Source: Nocardia sp. BSTN01
GTDB lineage: Bacteria > Actinomycetota > Actinomycetes > Mycobacteriales > Mycobacteriaceae
DNA length: 64,000 nucleotides
Assembly: GCF_015354405.1 (NCBI RefSeq)
Contig: NZ_JADKYP010000032.1
Location: forward strand, 17,753 to 81,752
Direction of reading: 5' to 3'
How positions within the stretch are numbered: position 1 is the first letter of the stretch; the number at the start of each line of letters is the position of its first letter. The notes beneath the pieces were generated by a model. It worked only from the letters and a program-made list of their open reading frames with translations, did not search any database and had not been told where the DNA came from. This document shows, piece after piece, positions 45,313 through 53,999 of the stretch. The translations under genes and the position numbers were made by a program.

Positions 45313-48300
45313 CTAGCCGCGCGCCATATCCACGAAGCGGCTGAGGTGGAGCTGGTGGGCGACGGTGATGGTCGCGGTGGGGCCGTTTCGGTGTTTGCCG
45401 AGGATCAGGTCGGCCTCGCCGCCGCGCGGGTCGTCGCGTTCGAACGCGTCGGGGCGGTGCAGCAGGATCACCATATCGGCGTCCTGTTCCAGACTGTTGT
45501 GAACCGAAACACCCTGCGCTATGAAGTTGTGTGTGCCGGGCACAGTGCCGTCGTAGACGTCCTGCTCGCCCAGGCTGGTGATTTCGACAATTCGATCCCA
45601 GAACACGTCATTGGTCGCGAACATCTCGATATCGACGTCCTCGAGGACCTCCGCCACGCGAGCCAGCCGAGACCGGCTTGGTGAGTGTTTCCACATGGTG
45701 GATCCACAGAAGCGCGAGCCCATCGCTGCCGAAAACTCGCGGTGTGTCATGTTCTTCGTTGCCAGGAGCGTTCGGACCTGAGACCAGATCTCCTTCGGCA
45801 CGGTGTCCACGTTCGTATTGCGGACTATCGGCTCGAGTTCGAGAAGTGCTGCTTTCGCGGCAACTCCACGACCACCGTGAACACCGATATCGCGGAGAAA
45901 GACGGTCTGATTCTCGGAGCCGTCTACGGTCAGATGCCAGCAATCGCGACAGCCGGGCTTGCGAACCCGCTTGATGCGTCCGTGTACACCGAGGCGCAGG
46001 AGCAGTTGAACGACATCATCGACAAGCCGCCGACTGGTCGACGCATAGTAGATGCGAGCTTGTTTCCCTTTCGCGTCCCAGCGCACGGACCCGTCGGTTG
46101 CCCAGAGGTGCCGCAGGAAAAGTGCGATCTGATCGTTCGGTAGAGCGAAAACTCGCTTCGGAACAAATTTTTCGTAGCTGCGAAGCCCGAATATTCCGAG
46201 TTCGTCGAGCCACGCGGCGATCGGATTGCGCTTGCCGCGTGCCAATCGATACGGCGCAGGTAGCCGCAAGGTCGTTACCTTGGCCGCGGCGTACTCGTCG
46301 CGAACCGCTGTCACACCGAAGTGTTGTGCCGCGGTAGTCACCGCTGTGAGGTTTTCCTCGTCGACGCTCGCATATCGGATCGGCTGTCGCCGCACGCACG
46401 ATCCGTCACCGATCATGTGAGCGAGCAGGACAACCTCTGCGTCGGCAAGGCGCTCCGTGCGCAACGGTTCAGGGACGATTCGCGGTGTCGCCAACTGATC
46501 GCCGATACCGAGCTTTTCGAGCGGAATCCACCCGTCGACGGTGAGGAAGGGGTGATTTCCCGTGGCATCGACCTCGCGCCCGGAGGCGAGCCGAAGTCGA
46601 AACACTTCATTTCGGCCGCTGGGGAAAACCTTCACCATCGGCCGTGGGACCATCCGCATGCGTTCGTCGAGCGACCAGACCACCGGTTGCTCATCGCTCG
46701 CCAACAATTCTCCCAGCGTGGTCTCACCACCCGTATCCGCGCGCAGGATGCGCGTCGAAGCCGGCATGCAGCCCGATTCGCGGAGGTCGGAGACCATGGG
46801 GCGCTTGTCCGTTCGCTGTTCCGGACCACGGTTCAGCTGACTGATCGCGACCACCGGAACTTCCAATTCCTTGGCCAGTAGTTTCAGGCTTCGGGAAAAT
46901 TCCGAGACTTCCTGCTGACGGGATTCGACCTTCTTACCGGAGGTCATCAGCTGCAGGTAGTCCACCACGACGAGCCGCAGATCGTGGCGCTGCTTGAGCC
47001 GCCGCGCCTTCGCCCGGATCTCCATCATCGTCAGGTTCGGTGAATCGTCGACGAACAGCGGCGCCTCACTGATCTCGCTCATCCGCCGCGCGAGCTTGGT
47101 CCAGTCGTCGTCGCTCATCCGCCCGGCACGCATATCCCCGAGCTTGATCTTCGCCTCCGCCGACAGCAGACGCATCACGATCTCGGTCTTACTCATTTCC
47201 AGCGAGAAGATAACGCTCGCCAAGCCGTGCTTGATCGAGCAACTCCGCATGAAGTCCATTCCGAGGGTGGAGTTGTGCGTGGGGACCATCGAACGCCCGG
47301 CCAGGTAAAGGTGGTCGGGATTGTCGACCTCGACGCAACGGACCGGGACGGTGGGGATCAGCCGGATGTCGACGATGAACCGGGAGTTCGATCGTGCGGT
47401 TCCGGACGCTCGCCGCCGCTGCTTGTGCAGCAGATTCTTTCGGCTCAGGCCGAATACCTCGTCGTCGGTGGCGAACGTGAGGGTGTATGCCACCGAACTG
47501 TCCCCGGTGCGTCCGCGAACCCTCTTGCTCGATCGGTGGCATCGATATCCGAGGCTGACGATCAGTTCTTCGACATCGGAGACCAGTCGTTCGTTCGTCA
47601 CGGTGAATTGCACCGAACCGCCGTGGGTCACCGTGCCGTCGGTGTCGAGCAAACCGGCCAGCAGCGCCCGTCGCTGTGCTTCGGAGGCTCGCAGATAGGC
47701 GGTCGGGATGTGCTTGTTCCCCAGAACACCGATGGTGCGCAACCGTGCTTGCACCGTGTCTGTGGCATTGCGGCAGCCCTGGCACGTCCGCAGACCCGTG
47801 GAAGGCCGGCCGCAGTGCGGACAAGTCGGCCGGGGCGAGCGGGAGGACACGAATCGCGACTTGCCACCGCAGGATCGGCCGCAGGTCTTCACCTCGGAGG
47901 TGAAGGGCACGAATTCGGCCCCGCACACGACGCAGTTGCGAGGAGAAATTGGATCGGGTTCGGGCAGTTGCAGGCTGTAGTGCAAATCGGCACTTGCCGA
48001 CGGCACCGCCACCAACCCCTCGTTCTCGATGCGCAGCACGATTTCCGGGTCTGCGGTTGTCAGCTGGGCTGAGGCGGAGGTGCCGTCGCCCAGCCAGGCG
48101 CCCAACGTATACGGCGGAACCAGCAGGTCACGCTCCGGCAGCTGAAGTGGCGCGGCGTTGGTGACCGAATGGTTGAGGCGCGCGTCCGCGGTCGCGCAGC
48201 GGAGGGTTCCGGCGATATCGGCGGTGGTCCGAATTTCGGCGAATGTCCGCTGATTTCGGTGCCGGTTGTAGCCCGCCGCGGCTTGCTGCGCCGAGCGCCG

Positions 48301-49218
48301 TGAGGCGCGAGTTTCGGTCAGCCATTGGTGTTCGGCGTCTGCGACGATCACCGTGCCGTCGGAGAATTCCACCTCGTAGCAGGGGCGTCCATGCATCGTC
48401 TCGGTTGCTGCTACGACGCGGGTCGGTCGTCCGTGCCCGTCGAGCAGTACGTCACCGACCGCCACCTCGCCCATCGTCGTCCAGCCGTCCGGGGTAGGTA
48501 GCGGAGTGTCGAGCGCGAGTGCCTTACCGACGCCGGGGCGGGCCGCGACGATGATCATCTGGCCGGGGTGCAGGCCGTTGGTGACCTCGTCGAGTTCGGT
48601 GAAGCCGGTCGGTACGCCGAGGGAGATGCCGCCACGGCTGGCGATGGAGTCGATCTCGTCCATCGTCGGCTGGAGGAGTTCCTCCAGGGGCAGGAAGTCC
48701 TCGGTGGATCGGCGTTCGGTGACCTCGTAGATCTCGGCCTGGGCGCGGTCGACGACCTCGGCGACGTCCTGGCCCTCGGAGCCGGCGTAGCCGAATTGGA
48801 CGATGCGCGTGCCGGCCTCGACCAGGCGACGCAGAATCGCCTTCTCCGCGACGATTTCGGCGTAGTAGGAGGCGTTGGCCGCCGTCGGGACGGTTTGGGT
48901 CAGGGTGACCAGATAGGGCGCGCCGCCGATGCGTTTGAGTTCGCCGCGGCGGTCCAGGGTGGCGGCGACGGTGACCGGGTCCGCGGGTTCGCCCCGGCCG
49001 TAGAGGTCGAGGATCGCGTCGTAGACGGCCTGGTGCGCGGGACGGTAGAAATCGCCGGGGCGGATGACCTCGACGACGTCGGCGATGGCGTCCTTACTGA
49101 GCAACATGCCACCGAGAACCGACTGTTCGGCGGCCATATCGTGCGGCGGCTGCCGACCGAAATCCTCGCCGGGCTGATCGTTGTAATCCGAGTGCCCGCG
49201 ATCGTCGACGACTGCCAC
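45313..49218 (-). CDS. dnaB: Replicative DNA helicase DnaB with two inteins
   Basis: Precursor of 1301 residues; after removal of both inteins the helicase would be 459 residues, the normal DnaB size. Extein 1 (1-232) holds the N-terminal domain and half of the P-loop, ending GVGK. Extein 2 (650-816) contains STLGMDF, Walker B and ISQLNRGPEQR and ends DLRESG. Extein 3 (the last 60 residues) starts SLEQDAD and ends SRFVDMARG. The GTG start at 49218 gives MAVVDDRG, the usual DnaB start in this group, with AGAGGA 7 bases upstream; an ATG at 49236 is the alternative. DnaB unwinds DNA ahead of the replisome. Because both inteins interrupt essential motifs, splicing is required for function. Confidence 0.96.
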   Translation of the reverse strand: MAVVDDRGHSDYNDQPGEDFGRQPPHDMAAEQSVLGGMLLSKDAIADVVEVIRPGDFYRPAHQAVYDAILDLYGRGEPADPVTVAATLDRRGELKRIGGAPYLVTLTQTVPTAANASYYAEIVAEKAILRRLVEAGTRIVQFGYAGSEGQDVAEVVDRAQAEIYEVTERRSTEDFLPLEELLQPTMDEIDSIASRGGISLGVPTGFTELDEVTNGLHPGQMIIVAARPGVGKALALDTPLPTPDGWTTMGEVAVGDVLLDGHGRPTRVVAATETMHGRPCYEVEFSDGTVIVADAEHQWLTETRASRRSAQQAAAGYNRHRNQRTFAEIRTTADIAGTLRCATADARLNHSVTNAAPLQLPERDLLVPPYTLGAWLGDGTSASAQLTTADPEIVLRIENEGLVAVPSASADLHYSLQLPEPDPISPRNCVVCGAEFVPFTSEVKTCGRSCGGKSRFVSSRSPRPTCPHCGRPSTGLRTCQGCRNATDTVQARLRTIGVLGNKHIPTAYLRASEAQRRALLAGLLDTDGTVTHGGSVQFTVTNERLVSDVEELIVSLGYRCHRSSKRVRGRTGDSSVAYTLTFATDDEVFGLSRKNLLHKQRRRASGTARSNSRFIVDIRLIPTVPVRCVEVDNPDHLYLAGRSMVPTHNSTLGMDFMRSCSIKHGLASVIFSLEMSKTEIVMRLLSAEAKIKLGDMRAGRMSDDDWTKLARRMSEISEAPLFVDDSPNLTMMEIRAKARRLKQRHDLRLVVVDYLQLMTSGKKVESRQQEVSEFSRSLKLLAKELEVPVVAISQLNRGPEQRTDKRPMVSDLRESGCMPASTRILRADTGGETTLGELLASDEQPVVWSLDERMRMVPRPMVKVFPSGRNEVFRLRLASGREVDATGNHPFLTVDGWIPLEKLGIGDQLATPRIVPEPLRTERLADAEVVLLAHMIGDGSCVRRQPIRYASVDEENLTAVTTAAQHFGVTAVRDEYAAAKVTTLRLPAPYRLARGKRNPIAAWLDELGIFGLRSYEKFVPKRVFALPNDQIALFLRHLWATDGSVRWDAKGKQARIYYASTSRRLVDDVVQLLLRLGVHGRIKRVRKPGCRDCWHLTVDGSENQTVFLRDIGVHGGRGVAAKAALLELEPIVRNTNVDTVPKEIWSQVRTLLATKNMTHREFSAAMGSRFCGSTMWKHSPSRSRLARVAEVLEDVDIEMFATNDVFWDRIVEITSLGEQDVYDGTVPGTHNFIAQGVSVHNSLEQDADMVILLHRPDAFERDDPRGGEADLILGKHRNGPTATITVAHQLHLSRFVDMARG
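45496..46770 (-). mobile_element. DnaB intein 2 (class 1) with LAGLIDADG endonuclease
   Basis: A 425-residue intein inserted between DLRESG and SLEQD, the site also used by the well-known Synechocystis DnaB intein. It starts with Cys1 (CMPASTRILRADTG), has block B TGNH with H73, and ends PGTHNFIAQGVSVHN with H424, N425 and Ser+1, so all class 1 splicing residues are present. LLAHMIGDG (D122) and LRHLWATDG (D226) are the two LAGLIDADG-type motifs with their acidic residues, so the homing endonuclease could be active. The DNA looks less GC-rich than the exteins. Confidence 0.93.
47272..48522 (-). mobile_element. DnaB intein 1 (class 3, Ala1) in the P-loop, with endonuclease and Cys-rich insert
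   Basis: A 417-residue intein inserted between GVGK and STLG, inside the Walker A motif. It starts with Ala (ALALDTPLPTPDGW), not Cys or Ser. The class 3 WCT triad is visible: W67 in EHQW, C396 in VRCVEV and T415 in PTHN, with terminal N417 and Ser+1. LAGLIDADG motifs LGAWLGDG (D146) and LLAGLLDTDG (D295) are intact. Between them are two Cys4 clusters: C197/C200/C214/C218 and C234/C237/C247/C250. The class 3 assignment rests on the same features described for mycobacterial and phage DnaB inteins. Confidence 0.92.
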
Positions 49219-49369
49219 TCGACCGTCCTCTCTCATCGCACCCGGCCTGATCCCACCCGGCTTCGACCCTATTGATGACTTGTTGTACGCCCGGGTACCG
49301 ACACGTCGGAACATGTCACACCGGCCGTCGCGGCGGCCGCCACATGATCGAAACCTGCCCGTAGCTAAC

Positions 49370-49720
49370 GAATTTCCCACAGCGAGAATCGCGGTGCTAC
49401 CGGCGCGTGACGACGGCGCCTGGAAGAACCTAAGGGACCGAGTTGGGGATCGCCAAACCGTCCTGTGGAAACAGCTGTGGATAAACTGGGCACAGTTCAC
49501 CCGCTGTTGTGTAGGCCTTGTGCATCAACTGGGGATAACCCGGTATGCGCAGCAGCTATGACCAGGTGGAAACGCGTTTTTTGGATTTCCCACATGTGGA
49601 TTGAAATAGCGTCGGCGTGTCATCCGAGATGAACAGCCGGGCGTGTTGGGTTAACACCGCTCTCCGAAGCTATGACGCAGATCACATTCGAGATGGTCGG
49701 TTTGGCTACTTGTCCACAAA
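49370..49720. promoter_or_regulatory. Cluster of DnaA-box-like sequences upstream of dnaB
   Basis: Perfect 9-mers of TT(A/G)TCCACA occur at 49476-49484 (minus orientation) and 49710-49718 (plus). One-mismatch TTATCCCCA (minus) is at 49530-49538. Two-mismatch forms are at 49464-49472, 49373-49381, 49586-49594 and 49595-49603. The 784-bp stretch from the dnaB start to rplI has no gene; a 10-bp CCACATGTGG palindrome lies at 49590-49599. Confidence 0.55.
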
Positions 49721-49889
49721 TCCCCAGGAGCTGGGTAAAAAGTGCGCAGAAGGTGTCGGCAGCAGGATCCGGTGTCTACCGTCACCATCTAGCAAATCTT
49801 TCGCAACTCTATCGTGTCGGATCCGATTCCGGTCCGAAACGCGACAAGAGCCGTATACGGGCCTGTCGGCCGGAGAAAGCCGCGCAGGC

Positions 49890-49926
49890 GAAGACCATCC
49901 CCGCGGCAACCACGGGGATGGTCTTC
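49890..49926 (-). terminator. Hairpin downstream of rplI
   Basis: A 14-bp stem (GAAGACCATCCCCG with CGGGGATGGTCTTC) enclosing 9 bp, some 77 bp after the rplI stop. There is no T-run. It probably ends the rpsF-ssb-rpsR-rplI transcript. Confidence 0.65.
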
Positions 49927-50002
49927 GATGAACTGTGACCCGTCGGCCGGATGGGACATATCGGCGAACCGATGGGTGCCGTACCGGCCAGCGGGGCGGA
50001 GA

Positions 50003-50458
50003 TCACTCCGCGGCAGCAACCTGCAGGTCGAACTTGGCGATCACGTCGGGGTGCAGGTGCACGGTGACGTTGTGCTTGCCGGTGCTCTTGATGTGCGACT
50101 TCGGCAGCTCGATGCTGCGCTTGTCGAGCACCGGGCCACCGGCGGCCTTGACCGCGCCGGCGACGTCGGCGGTGGTGACCGAACCGAACAGCTTGCCGGT
50201 GCCGGCGGTCTTCACCGACAGGGACACGCCCTCCAGGCCCTCGATCGCGGTCTTGAGCTCCTTGGCGTGGTCCAGGTCGCGCACGCGACGGGCGTCCTGC
50301 GCCCGGCGAATGCCCTCGACCTGCTTCTCCGCGCCGCGGGTGGCGACGATCGCCAGGCCGCGGGGCAGCAGGTAGTTACGGCCGTAGCCGTCCTTGACCT
50401 CCACGGTGTCGCCGGGCGCACCGAGGTTGTCCACATCAGCAGTCAGAATCAGCTTCAT
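50003..50458 (-). CDS. rplI: 50S ribosomal protein L9
   Basis: A 151-residue L9. The N-terminal rRNA-binding domain reads [36 protein letters not shown], followed by the long connecting helix and the C-terminal domain ([21 protein letters not shown]). Length is normal. It is last in the rpsF-ssb-rpsR-rplI operon, 16 bp after rpsR. Confidence 0.97.
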   Translation of the reverse strand: MKLILTADVDNLGAPGDTVEVKDGYGRNYLLPRGLAIVATRGAEKQVEGIRRAQDARRVRDLDHAKELKTAIEGLEGVSLSVKTAGTGKLFGSVTTADVAGAVKAAGGPVLDKRSIELPKSHIKSTGKHNVTVHLHPDVIAKFDLQVAAAE

Positions 50459-50474
50459 TGTCTGCCTCCCGTTC

Positions 50475-50747
50475 TCAGCGAGCCGTGGACACGTACGGCA
50501 GCAGCGCGACCTCGCGAGAGTTCTTCACCGCGACGGCGATGTCCCGCTGGTGCTGCACGCAGTTTCCGGTGACGCGGCGGGCGCGGATCTTGCCGCGGTC
50601 GCTGACGAACTTGCGCAGCAACGCCGTGTCCTTGTAGTCGATGACGGCGCCGGTGCCCGAGCCGTCCTTCTTCGCCTTCTTGTCGTCCTTGCAGAACGCG
50701 CAAGCCTTCTTCTTCAGCACCTTTTCGCGTGCCGGTGCTTTGGCCAT
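50475..50747 (-). CDS. rpsR: 30S ribosomal protein S18
   Basis: A 90-residue S18 that pairs with S6 on the 30S platform. The N-terminal extension [33 protein letters not shown] contains a CxxC pair, so this copy keeps Cys residues; Cys-lacking paralogues are often separate in actinobacteria. The core [41 protein letters not shown] is standard. It lies between ssb and rplI. Confidence 0.97.
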   Translation of the reverse strand: MAKAPAREKVLKKKACAFCKDDKKAKKDGSGTGAVIDYKDTALLRKFVSDRGKIRARRVTGNCVQHQRDIAVAVKNSREVALLPYVSTAR

Positions 50748-50805
50748 GGGTCTTCACTCCGTTTGCCTGGGAGCCGCGTACCGCGGGCCCCGATATGTGA
50801 GCCGT

Positions 50806-51345
50806 TCAGAACGGCGGTTCGTCGTCCATCTGGCCGCCTCCGAAGGAGCCGGCCGCGGGAGCGCTGCCCCACGGATCGTCGCCGGCGGAACTCTGTCCGC
50901 CGCGACTGCCACCGTTGGAGCCGCCGAAGCCCCCACCACTGCCGCCGGAATTGCCGCCGAACCCACCACCGCCACCGCCGCGCGAGGTCTTGTTGACCTT
51001 CGCGGTCGCATAGCGCAGGGAGGGACCGACCTCGTCGACCTCGAGTTCGACGACCGTGCGCTTCTCACCCTCGCGGGTTTCGTAGGAGCGCTGCTTCAGC
51101 CGTCCGCTCACGATGACGCGAGCGCCTCGGGTCAGGCTCTCGGCGACATTCTCCGCGGCCTCACGCCAAATGTTGCAGCGCAGGAACAGTGCCTCGCCGT
51201 CTTTCCATTCGTTGGCGTTACGGTCGAACACCCGGGGGGTCGAGGCGACGGTGAAATTGGCCACCGCCGCGCCCGCGGGCGTGAATCGAAGTTCCGGATC
51301 TGCCGTCAAATTGCCGATGACGGTGATTACGGTGTCGCCTGCCAT
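50806..51345 (-). CDS. ssb: Single-stranded DNA-binding protein
   Basis: A 179-residue SSB. The OB fold occupies about residues 1-120 ([35 protein letters not shown]...). A Gly/Ser-rich linker of about 45 residues follows, then the acidic protein-docking tip DDEPPF. It protects ssDNA and recruits partners during replication and repair. It is second in the operon, as in other actinobacteria. Confidence 0.97.
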   Translation of the reverse strand: MAGDTVITVIGNLTADPELRFTPAGAAVANFTVASTPRVFDRNANEWKDGEALFLRCNIWREAAENVAESLTRGARVIVSGRLKQRSYETREGEKRTVVELEVDEVGPSLRYATAKVNKTSRGGGGGGFGGNSGGSGGGFGGSNGGSRGGQSSAGDDPWGSAPAAGSFGGGQMDDEPPF

Positions 51346-51455
51346 GGTTCCTCCTGGTCTCCGGTGCGATCAGCTGTGCACTCGCCTGTTGCGCTAGAGC
51401 CTAAGGCCAGGCAACGACAAGTGCGGTTTGCTTTCCGGCAGGTATGCCAGGGGTC

Positions 51456-51746
51456 TTACTTCTTGTCCTGCCGCAGCACCTTGGTGCGCAACACCGACTC
51501 GTTCAGGCCCAGCTGACGGTCGAGCTCGCTGACCGTGGCCGGTTCGGCGGTCAGGTCGACGACGGCGTAGATGCCCTCGGCGCGCTTCTCGATTTCGTAG
51601 GCCAGCCGGCGGCGGCCCCAGAGGTCGACCTTGTCGATCTTGCCGCCCTGCTGCGAGACCACACTGAGCATCTTGTCCAAGTTCGGACCGACAGTGCGCT
51701 CGTCCAGGTTCGGATCGAGGATGACCATCACTTCGTAATGACGCAC
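51456..51746 (-). CDS. rpsF: 30S ribosomal protein S6
   Basis: A 96-residue S6 starting [21 protein letters not shown] and ending [11 protein letters not shown], the normal size. GTG is the first codon of the operon, and AGGAGGTGA sits some 9-15 bases upstream. The leader can fold so that this site is paired (see the leader entry). Confidence 0.96.
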   Translation of the reverse strand: MRHYEVMVILDPNLDERTVGPNLDKMLSVVSQQGGKIDKVDLWGRRRLAYEIEKRAEGIYAVVDLTAEPATVSELDRQLGLNESVLRTKVLRQDKK

Positions 51747-51810
51747 GGGAACCCATCACCTCCTGTGGACTGTGAACGGCCACGGACTTTCCGTGGCAGG
51801 AGGGGTCGTT
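51747..51810 (-). promoter_or_regulatory. rpsF leader with Shine-Dalgarno-sequestering structure
   Basis: Reading on the minus strand, CCTCCTG (51797-51803) is followed by a 7-bp hairpin (CCACGGA/TCCGTGG, loop of 3, at 51780-51796), then GTTCACAGTCCA, then CAGGAGG (51759-51765), which includes the rpsF ribosome site and is a perfect complement of the first element. The layout fits the S6:S18-responsive leaders known from rpsF mRNAs. Confidence 0.55.
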
Positions 51811-52006
51811 GCGTCAGCAACCCGATAAGGCTACATGAACGGCCGGTCCGGACCCGAATCCGGGGCACCGGGTGCGAAATGGGTCTCCTTCCCGATGAAT
51901 ATCGCCGTCGGCGGGGTAGCCCACCTATCGTGGTGGACATGCCGATTCGATCCGCCGATCGTAGGAACTCCGGCGGTGGCGACGGCGTGGCTGCGGAGGT
52001 GGCCGC

Positions 52007-53374
52007 GTGGCCGATGCGGTAGTCCGGGCGCGCGCAACCGGCCGGGTCGCGGCCGCGGCCGCGGTGCTGGCCTGTGCGGTCACGTTGATCTTCGCCTATC
52101 TCAACAAGGCCCGATGCGCGGGCGCGCCGTTCGACGGCGACGGGCGCAGCCTGATCTTCGATCGCATCAAGGATGCCGAGGTCTGCTATTCCGATATCCA
52201 ATTCCTCTGGCTCGGCCGCGGCATCGACGAACATCTGTTTCCGTACGTCGGCGGCGGTATCACCCCGGACGGCACGCTGACCGGCGGCGCCGTGGAATAT
52301 CCGGTGCTCAGCGGGCTGCTGATGTGGCTCGGTGCGGCCGGCGTGCACGACGATGCCGGCTTTCTGCTGCATTCGGCACTGCTGCTGGCGCCGTTCGCCC
52401 TGCTGACCGCCTGGATGCTGGGACGAATGTCGGGTGCGGTCGCGCTGCTGTGGTCGGTGGGGCCGCCGCTGGTGCTCTACGCGTTCCACAATTGGGAACT
52501 TCCGGTGGTGTGCACGGCCGTCGGCGCGGTCTACGTGATGACCACCCTGACTCGATATTCGTTGCGCACCAGGGGAATTGTCGCGGCGGTCCTGCTGGGC
52601 ATCGGATTCTGCCTGAAGTTGTATCCGGGAATCTTCGTCCTGCCGCTGATGCTCTACATATTTCTCGGCGAGCCGGACCTCGGCGAGCGGGCGGACGTTC
52701 CCCGCCGCGGGTACGACCCGGCCGGCGCGTTCGCGGCCGCCGGTGCGGCGATCGTGACGGTGGCGGCGATCAATCTGCCCTTCGCTCTGCTCGGCTACGA
52801 CGGCTGGCGGGCCTCGTTCACCTTCCAGCAGATGCGGCAGGCCGACATCACCACCAACTCGATCTGGTACTGGGGTCTGCGGCCGATGTTCCCGCACGGA
52901 CAGAGCGGGGAAACGTCGTTCCAGGACGTCGTGACGACAGCCTCTCCGGTCCTGGTGGTCGTCTCGTTCGCCCTCGCTCTCTGGTTGGGGTGGAAGCGTT
53001 TTCCCGCGCTCGGCTACTACCCGTGGGTGGGTGTGAGCGCGGCGATGCTGTGTGGATTCCTGTTGTTCCACAAGGTGCACTCGCCGCAGTACACGCTGTG
53101 GGTGCTGCCGTTCTTCGTCCTGCTCGAGGTGCCGTGGGCGGCGGTCGGTGCCTATCTGCTGGCCGATCTGGCGCTCGGCATCGGGGTCTTCCGCTACTTC
53201 CACGCCCTGGGTAGTGGAACGGGTGCGGACTTCTACGAGAAGCTCGTGCAGTTCGGGGTGTGGGGACGCGCGATACTGCTGGTGTTCTTCTTCTTCGCGT
53301 TCCTCCGCGCCCGCCCGCGCGGGTACCGGCCGATGGTGTCGCCGGTAGCGCGCGAACTCGTGCCCGCTCGCTGA
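52007..53374 (+). CDS. GT87-family integral membrane glycosyltransferase (DUF2029)
   Basis: A 455-residue polytopic protein of the GT-C fold. An N-terminal helix (VAAAAAVLACAVTLIFAYL) is followed by a loop with YSDIQFLWLGRGI and [14 protein letters not shown], the typical acidic/aromatic outer-loop region, then about ten further helices, including FKVHSPQYTLWVLPFFVLLEVPW-like segments late (HKVHSPQYTLW is conserved in the family). GT87 enzymes such as PimE-like mannosyltransferases use polyprenyl-phosphate sugars to build envelope glycolipids. GTG 52007 has GGAGG 7 bases upstream. It is divergent from rpsF and paralogous to the gene at 57354. Confidence 0.88.
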   Translation: MADAVVRARATGRVAAAAAVLACAVTLIFAYLNKARCAGAPFDGDGRSLIFDRIKDAEVCYSDIQFLWLGRGIDEHLFPYVGGGITPDGTLTGGAVEYPVLSGLLMWLGAAGVHDDAGFLLHSALLLAPFALLTAWMLGRMSGAVALLWSVGPPLVLYAFHNWELPVVCTAVGAVYVMTTLTRYSLRTRGIVAAVLLGIGFCLKLYPGIFVLPLMLYIFLGEPDLGERADVPRRGYDPAGAFAAAGAAIVTVAAINLPFALLGYDGWRASFTFQQMRQADITTNSIWYWGLRPMFPHGQSGETSFQDVVTTASPVLVVVSFALALWLGWKRFPALGYYPWVGVSAAMLCGFLLFHKVHSPQYTLWVLPFFVLLEVPWAAVGAYLLADLALGIGVFRYFHALGSGTGADFYEKLVQFGVWGRAILLVFFFFAFLRARPRGYRPMVSPVARELVPAR

Positions 53375-53375
53375 A

Positions 53376-53915
53376 TCACGGCTTGCCGCGGCGAGCGCGG
53401 AACGACGCGCTCTTGGCGCGGTTGCCGCACAGCGTCATATCGCACCAGCGCCGCGAACCCGCGCGGGAGGTGTCGAGGTAGAGGCGTGTGCAGGAATCGC
53501 GGCCGCATTGTTTGATCCGATCGCGATCGGGTCCGCCGAGGAGTTCGATCGCGTCGGTCGCGATGCGCGCGAGGGCGTGATCGCAGTCGCCGCGGCGGGT
53601 CACGCCGGCATCGGCGCGCAGGGCGATCGAAGGCTTCGGACCGTCGGCGATCCGGTTGACCAGCACCCGGTCGGCATCGCGCCACGGTTCACCGGTGGTG
53701 GTGGCCAGGGCCAGGCGGTACACCGCTTCGCGCAGTTCGACCGCCCGGGCCAGGTCTGCCGCGTCGCATCGCGCCGCGGAATCCAGTAATCCGGCCGCGA
53801 TCAGCCATTCGTCGAGGGCGGCGGGAGCCGTCAGGAGATCGACGAAACCGGCATTGCGCTCCTGGACCGTCCCGGCGAAATCCAGGGCCGGGTTGCCGCT
53901 GACGAAGGTGAACAC
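53376..53915 (-). CDS. CGNR zinc-finger/ABATE-domain regulator-like protein
   Basis: A 179-residue protein of the DUF1470/CGNR family. The N-terminal SGNPALDFAGTVQERN...DLLTAPAALDEWLIAAGLL is the ABATE domain, and the C-terminus carries CGRDSCTRLYLDTSRAGSRRWCDMTLCGNRAKSASFRAR with four Cys and the CGNR motif. These proteins are probably ligand-responsive transcription regulators. GTG 53915 is the best start I see, but its ribosome site is weak. It ends 1 bp after the GT87 stop (convergent) and is divergent from the EamA exporter, a common regulator/transporter pairing. Confidence 0.82.
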   Translation of the reverse strand: MFTFVSGNPALDFAGTVQERNAGFVDLLTAPAALDEWLIAAGLLDSAARCDAADLARAVELREAVYRLALATTTGEPWRDADRVLVNRIADGPKPSIALRADAGVTRRGDCDHALARIATDAIELLGGPDRDRIKQCGRDSCTRLYLDTSRAGSRRWCDMTLCGNRAKSASFRARRGKP

Positions 53916-53933
53916 CTCGCCATCGTAACCCCC

Positions 53934-53959
53934 TTGACAGGTTAGTCGCACCGATGTCA
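53934..53959. promoter_or_regulatory. Inverted repeat between CGNR and EamA genes
   Basis: TTGACA at 53934-53939 is a good -35 for the EamA gene, and TGACA-N15-TGTCA (53935-53939, 53955-53959) is an inverted repeat that a dimeric regulator could bind. No clear -10 at the right distance. Confidence 0.35.
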
Positions 53960-53999
53960 GGGTTGATAACCAGTTGAAGCGGTTATTCGGGAGGCTGTC

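Noticed and set aside
49672-49938. Plus-strand ORF of 88 residues in the dnaB-rplI gap
   Set aside because: Runs through a DnaA box and the rplI terminator, has no ribosome site and no coding character.
49219-50002. Chromosome origin (oriC) because of DnaA boxes
   Set aside because: No dnaA, dnaN or rpmH nearby, no clear AT-rich unwinding region; a DnaA-regulated or titrating site is more likely.
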